From the NCBI GenBank assembly GCA_031266495.1, contig JAISAX010000928.1, positions 1-7,396 of the forward strand: a stretch of DNA of 7,396 nucleotides, given 5' to 3'. A program made the translations under genes and the position numbers. This DNA is from Opitutaceae bacterium (GTDB lineage Bacteria; Verrucomicrobiota; Verrucomicrobiae; Opitutales; Opitutaceae). A model generated the notes under the pieces. It did no database searches. It was given only the letters and a program-made list of their open reading frames with translations, and was not told where the DNA came from. Shown here piece by piece: positions 1 through 5,627 of this stretch (the stretch's first letter is position 1; each line of letters starts with the position of its first letter).

Positions 1-41
1 TAAAAACCATCCTTTCTGCCTCCTCCTCTCGTCTGGAAAAA

Positions 42-281
42 CATTCAACATTCAACACGTAAGGGGACTTCCAGAAAAAGATTTTTGAACAGAAGATAAC
101 AAAGGAAACAAAGATCAAACCAACGAAGAGGAGTTTGTAATTTGGCCAAAATCAGAATGTTATATATTTTATTTCAAATACCTTCTTTGTTTCGGGCCTT
201 CGTTATCTTCGTTTCCTTCTGTTCAAAAATGTATTTCCGGATCCTCTCTTGATATCAAGTGTTCAATGTTAAATGTTCTTC
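42..281. repeat. Large imperfect inverted repeat with 9-mer periodic arms
   Basis: The left arm contains AACATTCAACATTCAACAC (about 42-58) and, further in, ATTTTTGAACAGAAG (about 82-97). The right arm carries the reverse complements: GAACATTTAACATTGAACAC when read from about 281 back to 261, and ATTTTTGAACAGAAG read from about 231. The inner arms are built of 9-mers: GAACAGAAG, ATAACAAAG, GAAACAAAG on the left, and GAACAGAAG, GAAACGAAG, ATAACGAAG when the right arm is read on the minus strand. The centre (about 140-180) is AT-rich. Only the 15-mer is perfectly paired, so the full hairpin would be imperfect. Confidence 0.7.
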
Positions 282-308
282 CGTTTGTCGCCCTGGAACG
301 TTGCCGGC

Positions 309-320
309 GCGTAACATCAG
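309..320 (-). repeat. CTGANGTTACGC motif, copy 1
   Basis: Read on the minus strand the sequence is CTGATGTTACGC. The same 12-mer with a different fifth base occurs at 2619-2630 (minus) and 7301-7312 (plus). This copy lies after the glycoside hydrolase stop codon and before the inverted repeat ending at 281. Its function is unknown. Confidence 0.6.
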
Positions 321-397
321 TCAGTAACGTCGGTAACAAATTCGCGCTTTGTAGTATCCCGCCGGATACCGGACGTCCGCTGCTGGGCGCCGGGTGT

Positions 398-1702
398 TCA
401 CGGCGTCACGGAAGCGTCACGGAAAACAGCAGCAGCGGGTTTTTCGACAAGCGCCGAAGTCAACGGTTGGCCTTTTTCGTAATTCAACGGCAGCGCGGCT
501 TCCAGTTTTTCGGCGAACGCAAGCAGTCCGTAGTAACGCTGCTCGCGTCTGGCGTAAGGCTCGTCGAAGAGTTCATACCAGTAAACGCGCCGCAGATTTT
601 TCACGCGACCGCCGCGCAAAACCGTCACGACATCCGCCAGGTGTTCCCGCTGTTCGGCAAACGACACCATCCGCTCCTTGTGCGCGGGCAATTCGCCCCG
701 CGCACTCGCGCCGATTTCCGTCAGCCAGATTTCCTTGTCGCCGTCGCCCGCCGCCGCCATCCGCTCGCGCAGGGAAATCCCGTCCGTGATGCCGATGCGG
801 TTTTCGATTTTCCCGAGGACGCTTTCTTTCAGCGTCGCCGCGCTGTCGTCGCTCCAGACTTTGGGCAATTCGGGAGGCAGCCAGCCCGTCGAACCGGAGT
901 TTTCCCAGTACGAGTGAACCGTCACGACGTCGTAAAATCCGGTGATCTCCTTGTCCTCGTAAAAAGCGCCGAGCCACGGCGTCTGCCCCTGCGGCGCCCA
1001 TTGGACGGAATGCAGGTTCGAGATCGATGGCGCGCCGATGAGCAGGTCGGGCGCGGCGAGTTCGTCGCGGATTTTCCGGAGCCGGGCGCCGGCGGTTTTG
1101 ACGAGCGCGGCATAGGCGCGGGCGGCGTCGGCGGAGTAGCGCGGGTAGCCCTTGAAAAACATGTCGCACAGATCGGGTTCGTTCCAGATCTCGATGGCTT
1201 CGATCACGCGCTCGCCATCGAGGTTTTTGTGCGCGGTGTAACGGCGGACGAGCCATTCGCAAAAATCCGCGTAACGGGCGCGTCCCGTTTCGTCATTGGA
1301 TGGCGGATACCCGCCGCCCTGGTGTCCGCCGTTCGCCCATGCGGGCGCGTAGGCGATGGAGAGGAGCAGGCGGACACGGCTTTGTTTTGTTTTCCCGAAA
1401 AAGTAATCGAGGTTTTCAAGGCGCGCCGGGCTGAATTTTCCCTGTTCGGGTTCGAGCGTGATCCAGTCGATGTTGATGCGCAGGAAACGCGCCCCGAGTT
1501 CGGCGTAAATCCTGAAGGCGGCGTCGTGTTCGTCCAGGGTGCGATAAAGGATGTGGTCGTTCACCCCAAGAATCGTCGGAGCCGGCGCGGCTGCGTTGAC
1601 GGCGCTGGCGGCGCTGGCGGCGGCGGGCGCGGCGTTGGCATCCGGAAAGAATGCGAACGCGGCAGCCAGTGTTGACAGAATGGATACAATGGGCGTTTTC
1701 AT
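398..1702 (-). CDS. Secreted clan GH-A glycoside hydrolase (GH39/GH5-like)
   Basis: This is a predicted extracytoplasmic glycosidase that cleaves beta-linked sugars; the substrate cannot be read from the sequence. Residues 1-25 form a signal peptide (short basic start, hydrophobic core, ADANAA cleavage region), followed by an Ala/Pro-rich linker to about residue 42. The rest is a TIM-barrel-type catalytic domain. IEIWNEPD (170-177) supplies the expected acid/base Glu175 after Asn174, and IWLTEIG (325-331) the expected nucleophile Glu329, at the strand 4 and strand 7 positions of clan GH-A retaining enzymes. TVHSYW (261-266) is another typical active-site strand. The 434-residue length fits a single-domain enzyme. 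It begins at ATG 51 bp after the prepilin-like gene on the same strand, so co-transcription is likely, but a C19 tract lies in that gap. No Shine-Dalgarno sequence is visible. The exact GH family is uncertain; membership of the clan is well supported. Confidence 0.85.
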   Translation of the reverse strand: MKTPIVSILSTLAAAFAFFPDANAAPAAASAASAVNAAAPAPTILGVNDHILYRTLDEHDAAFRIYAELGARFLRINIDWITLEPEQGKFSPARLENLDYFFGKTKQSRVRLLLSIAYAPAWANGGHQGGGYPPSNDETGRARYADFCEWLVRRYTAHKNLDGERVIEAIEIWNEPDLCDMFFKGYPRYSADAARAYAALVKTAGARLRKIRDELAAPDLLIGAPSISNLHSVQWAPQGQTPWLGAFYEDKEITGFYDVVTVHSYWENSGSTGWLPPELPKVWSDDSAATLKESVLGKIENRIGITDGISLRERMAAAGDGDKEIWLTEIGASARGELPAHKERMVSFAEQREHLADVVTVLRGGRVKNLRRVYWYELFDEPYARREQRYYGLLAFAEKLEAALPLNYEKGQPLTSALVEKPAAAVFRDASVTP

Positions 1703-1708
1703 GACGTG

Positions 1709-1748
1709 AGCGTGAGCGTGTGTGTGTGTGGGGGGGGGGGGGGGGGGG
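1709..1748 (-). repeat. C19 homopolymer plus CA/GTGAGC microsatellite in the 5' leader of the hydrolase
   Basis: On the plus strand this reads as two GTGAGC-like units, then (GT)n, then an uninterrupted run of 19 G (1730-1748). On the sense strand of the flanking genes it is C19 followed by CACACA. The tract starts 5 bases after the prepilin-like stop codon and ends 27 bases before the hydrolase ATG, so it lies wholly in the spacer. Tracts this long are prone to slippage, which would change the leader length but not a reading frame. Confidence 0.9.
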
Positions 1749-1753
1749 AGGGA

Positions 1754-2392
1754 TCAGTTTGCGTTAAAACCGTTTTCGATCTGGTCGGCTTTGAGCGGGG
1801 CGACGTGAAAATCGAAGAACAGGAAGTTGGCGTGATTTTCGTGGCGTGTGGTGTCCGTGTTCTTCGGCGTGTAGGAATTGCCCATGTGGTAATCGGAGGC
1901 TTCGCCGAAAAACACGCGGCGGGTCGGGCGCGTGATCTCCGCCAGCCGCCAGGTTTTGCCCTGCCCGTGGTGTTTGGGATCCCAGTTTGTGCGGCCGCTT
2001 TCGGGTTGGTCCGGTTCCCGCGTGAGCGCGTAGCCCGGATTCCATTGCTGGAATTCTGGCGAGCCGGGTGGTTTTTGCCAGAGCGGGCAACCGTAAAGGA
2101 CCTTGCGGCGCGGGTTGTAATTTTGCGTGAGTTCGGTGTCGCCGAGGTAAAGCGCGAGGTGCTCGAACCAGTGATGGTCATCGGCGTCCTTGCAGACGGG
2201 GATGCGGTCGCGATTGTCGTTTGCGTAGAGTTGGGCGAGGCCGCCAATCTGGCGCAGGTTGGATACGCAGGTGATGTTTTTCGCCGCGAGCCGGGCCTTG
2301 CTGATGGCCGGTATCAGAATCGCCGCGAGGATGGCAATGATCACAATGACGGTCAGCAGTTCGACGAGTGTGAAGGCGTGGTTTGTTTTCAT
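1754..2392 (-). CDS. Prepilin-type N-terminal cleavage/methylation domain protein (type II pseudopilin-like)
   Basis: This is a predicted pseudopilin-like secreted or surface protein of 212 residues. The N-terminus [13 protein letters not shown] is a class III signal: cleavage is expected between Ala6 and Phe7, with the conserved Glu11 at position +5, followed by a hydrophobic helix (about 7-30). Ala rather than Gly precedes the cut. The C-terminal part contains [14 protein letters not shown] (184-197), which matches the H-X9-DG type ending of many verrucomicrobial and planctomycete pilin-like proteins, except that DG has become DF. Cys42, Cys67 and Cys102 could form a disulfide. I chose the ATG at 2392 because it places the signal at residue 6; an in-frame ATG at 2449 would add 19 unlikely residues. 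Such genes occur singly near glycosidase and PEP-CTERM genes in these genomes (general knowledge). It probably shares a transcript with the downstream hydrolase. Its molecular role is unknown. Confidence 0.85.
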   Translation of the reverse strand: MKTNHAFTLVELLTVIVIIAILAAILIPAISKARLAAKNITCVSNLRQIGGLAQLYANDNRDRIPVCKDADDHHWFEHLALYLGDTELTQNYNPRRKVLYGCPLWQKPPGSPEFQQWNPGYALTREPDQPESGRTNWDPKHHGQGKTWRLAEITRPTRRVFFGEASDYHMGNSYTPKNTDTTRHENHANFLFFDFHVAPLKADQIENGFNAN

Positions 2393-2449
2393 TTTTCGAG
2401 GGTTTTTTTCGGATGTGTTTTCCGGATACGCACACACTCTCCCCGGCAA

Positions 2450-2464
2450 ATCTTCCCTGCAAAT
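2450..2464 (-). promoter_or_regulatory. Candidate LacI-type operator upstream of the prepilin-like gene
   Basis: Read on the minus strand this is ATTTGCAGGGAAGAT, matching 12 of 15 positions of the palindromic ATTTGCATGGCAAAT at 3753-3767. It lies 10 bases downstream of a TCTATAAATAGA element. A further ATTTGC occurs at 2446-2451 in the same orientation. Assignment to the LacI regulator encoded next door is inference. Confidence 0.45.
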
Positions 2465-2474
2465 GATATATCAC

Positions 2475-2486
2475 TCTATTTATAGA
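2475..2486 (-). promoter_or_regulatory. Shared promoter/operator element TCTATAAATAGA (prepilin-like gene)
   Basis: The minus strand reads TCTATAAATAGA, an inverted repeat (TCTAT/ATAGA) that includes a -10-like TATAAA. The identical 12-mer lies upstream of the divergent PEP-CTERM gene at 3736-3747, again in that gene's orientation. It sits 82 bases before the prepilin-like ATG. No good -35 box is found 17 bases upstream, so it may be a regulator-dependent promoter or a protein-binding site. Confidence 0.55.
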
Positions 2487-2496
2487 AGGGATATTG

Positions 2497-2621
2497 CGCG
2501 GATCGGCCGTAGGGGCTTCGGTTGCGAAGCCCGCGCCAGGCGGGCGAACGGAATGGGCACATCTCCCGTTGCGAAAGGTCCTCGCGGGCTTCGCAAGCGA
2601 AGCCCCTACGGCCGATCCGCG
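2497..2621. repeat. REP-type inverted pair (BIME-like element)
   Basis: Two 39-bp arms (2497-2535 and 2583-2621) are reverse complements with a single mismatch (2521/2597), around a 47-base centre. Each arm is itself a hairpin preceded by GTAG: left GTAG-GGGCTTCG-GTTG-CGAAGCCC (2509-2532), and right, on the minus strand, GTAG-GGGCTTCG-CTTG-CGAAGCCC. A GTAG-type tetranucleotide ahead of a short GC-rich stem-loop, in inverted pairs, is the hallmark of REP/BIME elements mobilised by RAYT transposases (known from proteobacteria). Lying between lacI and the next promoter, it may also terminate lacI transcription or protect its 3' end. Confidence 0.8.
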
Positions 2622-2630
2622 TAACGTCAG
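2619..2630 (-). repeat. CTGANGTTACGC motif, copy 2
   Basis: The minus strand reads CTGACGTTACGC, between the lacI stop codon and the first stem of the REP-like pair, overlapping the arm by 3 bases. With its flank it also forms a small hairpin, GTAAC-GTCA-GTTAC (2621-2634). TCGGCC follows, as it does in copy 3. Confidence 0.6.
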
Positions 2631-2640
2631 TTACAGAGAG

Positions 2641-3693
2641 TCAGGCGGTAGTTGTTTTTCGCAGGTTGCGCAGGGAGTTTCCGTCGCGCCAGCGGCCTTC
2701 GATGAGCGTCAGGTCGGGAGACGCGGGGATGCCGCGTTCGTTGCGGTGAATGATGGCGACAAGTTTATCTATGATTGTGCGCCCGATCGCCTCGCTGTCT
2801 TCCTCGATCCCGGCCACGCCCGGAGGCAGAACCGCAGGGCCGATCTGAATGAACCCGACGTCCTCCGGCACGCGCAGGCCCGCGCCGCGCAGCCACGAGG
2901 GGATTTTGTTGTCCTGATGATTCGTGATGACAACTTCGGGGCGCTCGCGCCGCAGCCATTCGAGAAACGGCTCGCGTTCCCAGGTTTGGGGCAGGAACGG
3001 CATCACCCAGTCACGACGCGGACGCTTCGCCTGCTCCGACCACAGCCCGCCCGAATACGAGTTGTAACCGCTTTCGTCGAACGCGCTCATCATCGCCAGT
3101 CCGATGCGGCGGTAGCCGAGGCGCGCGGCGCGGCGAACGGCGAATTTGACGTTCGCAAAGCGGTAGGACTCGATCGCGTGCAGGCGCGGCTCGATCAGCC
3201 CTTGCCCGGAACGCACGGAGGAAAATCCCGACAGATCGAGTTTGTACCAGGAGTGTCCGCCGTGAATCGCCGAGAGCACGATGCCGGCGGGATTGCGTGT
3301 TTTCAGAATTTCCTGGCATCGGCGCAGGCTCATGTTCGATCCTTTTACCCAGATCAATTCGAGGTGGTAGCCAAGTTCGTCGCATCGGCGCACGCACGCC
3401 TCGTAGATGTCGCGGTGCGTGTCCCCGACGCTTTTCCACGATGCGTTCGGGTTGAAGCACAGGTAGGCGATGGCGAGCGCTTGCGGCGCGGTGCGGATTT
3501 TTCTGCGGTACGATTGCAGCGCCGTGAGCGCGGGATCGGGCGTGTAGCCCATTTCGCGGGCGAGCGCTTGCAAGCGTTCGCGGGTCGCGACGGGCAGGCT
3601 CGGGCTGTTGCGCAGCGCCAGCGACACCGTCGTGATGTGCACACCGGCTTTCTCCGCAATGGTCTTCAGGGTGATTCGTGACGCGGGTTGCAT
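2641..3693 (-). CDS. LacI-family transcriptional regulator
   Basis: This is a sugar-responsive DNA-binding regulator of 350 residues, the usual family length. Residues 7-27 (ITLKTIAEKAGVHITTVSLAL) are the LacI helix-turn-helix, and the DNA-binding domain ends near residue 55 with GYTPDPALTAL. The canonical hinge sequence is replaced by an ALTALQSYRR-type segment. From about residue 70 comes the periplasmic-binding-protein-like effector and dimerisation domain: a first strand near 73-79, a RRIGLAM strand near 195-201, EVVITN near 253-258, and the closing section GIEEDSEAIG (295-304) with HRNERGIPASP (316-326). The ATG at 3693 puts the helix-turn-helix at the standard distance. The start codon abuts an octamer tandem repeat. 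The gene lies between two genes that carry the same upstream element, so it is the natural candidate to control both and possibly itself. The effector sugar is unknown. Confidence 0.92.
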   Translation of the reverse strand: MQPASRITLKTIAEKAGVHITTVSLALRNSPSLPVATRERLQALAREMGYTPDPALTALQSYRRKIRTAPQALAIAYLCFNPNASWKSVGDTHRDIYEACVRRCDELGYHLELIWVKGSNMSLRRCQEILKTRNPAGIVLSAIHGGHSWYKLDLSGFSSVRSGQGLIEPRLHAIESYRFANVKFAVRRAARLGYRRIGLAMMSAFDESGYNSYSGGLWSEQAKRPRRDWVMPFLPQTWEREPFLEWLRRERPEVVITNHQDNKIPSWLRGAGLRVPEDVGFIQIGPAVLPPGVAGIEEDSEAIGRTIIDKLVAIIHRNERGIPASPDLTLIEGRWRDGNSLRNLRKTTTA

Positions 3694-3732
3694 CGGGTTC
3701 TCGGATTGTCGGGTTCTCGGGTTATCAGGTTA
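3693..3732. repeat. Five-copy 8-bp tandem repeat between lacI and the PEP-CTERM promoter
   Basis: Consecutive octamers read TCGGGTTC, TCGGATTG, TCGGGTTC, TCGGGTTA, TCAGGTTA, consensus TCGGGTTN. The array begins on the first base of the lacI start codon (minus strand) and ends inside a TATACT sequence at 3731-3736. It therefore fills the proximal part of the divergent intergenic region, where copy-number change would alter the spacing of lacI signals. Confidence 0.8.
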
Positions 3733-3735
3733 TAC

Positions 3736-3747
3736 TCTATAAATAGA
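3736..3747 (+). promoter_or_regulatory. Shared promoter/operator element TCTATAAATAGA (PEP-CTERM gene)
   Basis: Identical to the element at 2475-2486. It lies 103 bases upstream of the PEP-CTERM ATG and 43 bases upstream of the lacI ATG, so it could serve either direction. TATACT (3731-3736) and TATAAA (3738-3743) are both possible -10 boxes; a TTGTCG at 3706-3711 is a weak -35 candidate at 19 bp spacing from TATACT. Confidence 0.55.
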
Positions 3748-3752
3748 ATGAA

Positions 3753-3767
3753 ATTTGCATGGCAAAT
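3753..3767. promoter_or_regulatory. Candidate LacI-type operator ATTTGC-ATG-GCAAAT
   Basis: This is a perfect 6-bp inverted repeat around a 3-base centre, 5 bases downstream of the TCTATAAATAGA element. Position (at or just after a probable transcription start) and symmetry suit a repressor site. A degenerate copy is found at 2450-2464 upstream of the prepilin-like gene. Which protein binds it is inferred from adjacency to lacI. Confidence 0.5.
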
Positions 3768-3827
3768 ACATATGTAGTGTTTTCTTTTGGACGTCAGCCG
3801 CCAGTTTTCAGTCTTCAGCCCGCTCCT

Positions 3828-3838
3828 CCCCCCCCCCC
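3828..3838 (+). repeat. C11 homopolymer in the PEP-CTERM leader
   Basis: Eleven C preceded by GCTCCT; the same GCTCCT-C11 string occurs on the sense strand inside the membrane-protein gene (7054-7070). It ends 12 bases before the ATG at 3851, in the place where a Shine-Dalgarno sequence would normally sit. If translation instead began at the in-frame TTG at 3755, the tract would be coding and slippage would shift the frame. Confidence 0.85.
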
Positions 3839-3850
3839 AGCCAACCAGCC

Positions 3851-4882
3851 ATGACAACCACACAACAACATCCACATCCTGCAGCACCTCGCGCTGCATC
3901 CGGCGCGTTTGCGTCAATCTTTGCGACGGGCGCGCTCGCCGTCGCATTCGCCATCGCGCTCGCCGTCGCCGGCATGGCATCCGTTCACGCCGACACGGCG
4001 TCAGCCGCCGTCTCACTGGACTTTGATTTCGAAAACGGCTCCGCCGATTACAACAACGGCGGCTGGCAAAACTCGGGTGTCTGGCGCAATCCGGGCACCA
4101 AGACCAACGTCCAGATCTCCGACAACGGCGCAGGCAACAACGATTACCTGACTTTCAGCGGCCAGGCCGCTGTCATTTACGATACCACGCCCGCTGACAC
4201 GACGATGGGTGACATCGAGGTTTTCAAAATCGCGGCGGGGCAAACCGCCGTTTTCACCACCGAAGTCCAGACCACGACAACCGGCACCAACAAGGAATTC
4301 TCTTTCGGATTTATCAATACCGCCAGTTCCGCTGCGGCGTCCGGCATCGGCGTCGGACTCTATCTGAACGCCGGCAATGACTTCCTGCGCTACCAGATCC
4401 CGCGCAACAACACCATCGGATGGATCAGCGCCCTGGCAAACAGCGTCGGCTCCACAGGCATTGGCGACGTGAACGGCGCCACGGCGAACACCTGGTTCCG
4501 GCTCGAACTGACGTTCGCCAACAACGCCACAAACACGGGCGCCACCCTGACAACCAACCTCTACCAAATCTCCGACTTCGGCGGCACGGTGTCGGCGACG
4601 ATTCACAGCGGCCTGTCGGTAGTCATCACCTATGGCACAACCGGCACGGGCACGGACAGCATCATTGACCTCAACCCTGCCGACACAGGCGTCAGCCTGT
4701 TTTTGTTCGGGCAACCGGAGAGCGGCACCACATTCAACTTTGACAACGTGAAGTTTTTCCTGGACGCCGTGCCTGGTTCGATTCCCGAACCTGAAACCAC
4801 CGCTGCGCTTGTGGGCGGATTTTTTTTGGTCGCCACCGCCCTTCTCTGCCGCCGCCGCGGAACGTCAATGACGAATTACTAA
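3851..4882 (+). CDS. PEP-CTERM sorting domain protein
   Basis: This is a predicted exported protein destined for exosortase-dependent surface sorting, 343 residues from the ATG at 3851. The N-terminus has a long signal peptide: hydrophilic residues 1-18, hydrophobic core about 19-43, cleavage probably near ASVHADTASA (43-52). Residues 55-305 form a Gly/Asn/Thr-rich, mostly beta region resembling a concanavalin-like jelly roll (DFDFENG near 57-63, FNFDNVKFFLD near 295-305), possibly carbohydrate-binding. The C-terminus has the full sorting tripartite signal: IPEPET (311-316), a hydrophobic helix (318-333) and Arg334-336. Unusually, about seven residues (GTSMTNY) follow the arginines, encoded by half of an inverted repeat shared with thrH. 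An upstream in-frame TTG at 3755 would add 32 non-conserved residues and is less likely. The gene is divergent from lacI and shares an upstream element with the prepilin-like gene. No exosortase gene is in the window. Confidence 0.88.
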   Translation: MTTTQQHPHPAAPRAASGAFASIFATGALAVAFAIALAVAGMASVHADTASAAVSLDFDFENGSADYNNGGWQNSGVWRNPGTKTNVQISDNGAGNNDYLTFSGQAAVIYDTTPADTTMGDIEVFKIAAGQTAVFTTEVQTTTTGTNKEFSFGFINTASSAAASGIGVGLYLNAGNDFLRYQIPRNNTIGWISALANSVGSTGIGDVNGATANTWFRLELTFANNATNTGATLTTNLYQISDFGGTVSATIHSGLSVVITYGTTGTGTDSIIDLNPADTGVSLFLFGQPESGTTFNFDNVKFFLDAVPGSIPEPETTAALVGGFFLVATALLCRRRGTSMTNY

Positions 4883-4949
4883 TCAATAAACCGACCCGAC
4901 GCACAAAACGCCCATCCATCAATCGTCAATCGTCATTGAAGTTCCGCGG
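4855..4949. repeat. Inverted repeat joining the 3' ends of two convergent genes
   Basis: Arms 4855-4874 and 4930-4949 are reverse complements at 19 of 20 positions (mismatch 4864/4940), with a 55-base loop containing both stop codons. Each arm is coding, giving RGTSMT at the C-terminus of both proteins. The loop side of the right arm contains a tandem AATCGTC heptamer (4921-4934). A transcript of either gene reading through could fold into this hairpin, so it may act as a bidirectional 3'-end structure. There is no T run. Confidence 0.8.
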
Positions 4950-5539
4950 ATTGCCCGGAGCAGGTCGGCGTAGGCGTCGAAGGCCGGGAATTGCGGGAAC
5001 TGCTCGCGGACGTTGGCCGGGGCGCGGAAGAGAAACCCGGCGTCGGCGGCGGCAAGCATGGTGGTGTCGTTGAACGAATCGCCGCCCGCGATTACCCGGT
5101 AGTTCATGGCGCGGAGGGCTTCCACGGCCTTGCGCTTCTGGTCGGGGATGCGGAGCCGGTAGCCGGTGATGCGGTCGTCGTCGCCAACCAGAAGCCGGTG
5201 GCAGAAGAGCGTGGGCCAGTTGAGCTGGCGCATGAGCGGCTGCGCGAATTGTTCAAACGTGTCGGAAAGGATGATGAGTTGCGTGAACGAGCGCAGTTCG
5301 TCGAGAAACGCGCGCGCTCCGGGCAGCGGGCAAAGCGTGCCGATGACGGCCTGGATGTCGGAGAGCTTGAGCCTGTGGCGGTCGAGGAGGGCGAGCCGGC
5401 CCTGCATGAGCTTGTCGTAATCGGGCTCGTCACGCGTGGTGCGCCGGAGTTCGTCGATGCCGGTTTTTTCGGCCACGGCGATCCAGATCTCGGGGACGAG
5501 CACGCCTTCCATGTCGAGGGTGACTATCGCTTGTTTCAC
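4919..5539 (-). CDS. thrH: ThrH-type HAD phosphatase (phosphoserine phosphatase / homoserine phosphotransferase)
   Basis: In the ThrH family this cytosolic enzyme removes phosphate from phosphoserine and can pass it to homoserine, linking serine and threonine synthesis (known from Pseudomonas ThrH). HAD motif I is DMEGV with nucleophile Asp9 and Glu11 in place of the usual second Asp, as in ThrH (DLEG); motif II is Ser92 in LSDTFEQF; motif IV is GDSFND (153-158). VPEIWIAVAEKTGI (15-28) and TTRDEPDYDKLMQGRL (34-49) are characteristic of the family. I chose GTG at 5539, giving 206 residues, close to the family's usual ~205; an in-frame ATG at 5596 would add 19 residues without family resemblance. 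The last nine residues, RGTSMTIDD, extend past the expected end and lie in the inverted repeat shared with the convergent PEP-CTERM gene. Function is transferred by similarity; activity on homoserine is not visible in the sequence. Confidence 0.88.
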   Translation of the reverse strand: MKQAIVTLDMEGVLVPEIWIAVAEKTGIDELRRTTRDEPDYDKLMQGRLALLDRHRLKLSDIQAVIGTLCPLPGARAFLDELRSFTQLIILSDTFEQFAQPLMRQLNWPTLFCHRLLVGDDDRITGYRLRIPDQKRKAVEALRAMNYRVIAGGDSFNDTTMLAAADAGFLFRAPANVREQFPQFPAFDAYADLLRAIRGTSMTIDD

Positions 5540-5627
5540 GCGGCGGGAGTGTTCGGAGTTTTTTAACCCTGTCGAGCGCGGCACACCGGAAAGCATCCGG
5601 AAAAGTCAAAATCGAAGCAGACAAACC

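Larger units (their letters stand above)
1..397. other. Gene-free, repeat-rich region downstream of the glycoside hydrolase
   Basis: I see no convincing gene here. The stretch is much richer in A and T than the neighbouring genes, especially around 120-185. It contains a large imperfect inverted repeat (about 42-281), a perfect 12-bp palindrome CTTGATATCAAG at 248-259, and one copy of a recurring 12-mer at 309-320 (minus strand). It lies beyond the stop codon of the minus-strand glycoside hydrolase, so it would be its 3' untranslated and terminator region, but no classical stem followed by a T run is evident. An open frame entering from 266 is the antisense shadow of the hydrolase. Confidence 0.7.

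Noticed and set aside
340..397. Rho-independent terminator after the glycoside hydrolase
   Set aside because: CCGG-type short palindromes are present, but there is no convincing stem followed by a T run on the minus strand.
266..1675. Plus-strand open frame of 469 codons opposite the glycoside hydrolase
   Set aside because: It is the antisense shadow of a well-supported enzyme in GC-rich DNA; the translation is Arg/Val/Phe-rich with no domain, while the minus strand has both catalytic motifs.
2494..3681. Plus-strand open frame of 395 codons opposite lacI
   Set aside because: Antisense shadow of a clear LacI regulator; its start lies in the REP-like repeat and its composition is arginine-rich without domains.
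3755..3850. TTG start adding 32 residues to the PEP-CTERM protein
   Set aside because: The start would lie inside the candidate operator, the added residues run through the C11 tract and look non-coding, and the ATG at 3851 gives a good signal peptide.
4013..4714. Minus-strand open frame of 233 codons opposite the PEP-CTERM gene
   Set aside because: Antisense shadow without recognisable domains; the plus strand has a signal peptide and a complete sorting signal.
5540..5596. ATG start adding 19 residues to ThrH
   Set aside because: The GTG at 5539 gives the family's normal length and N-terminus; the extra residues are not ThrH-like. It cannot be excluded, as the frame is open.
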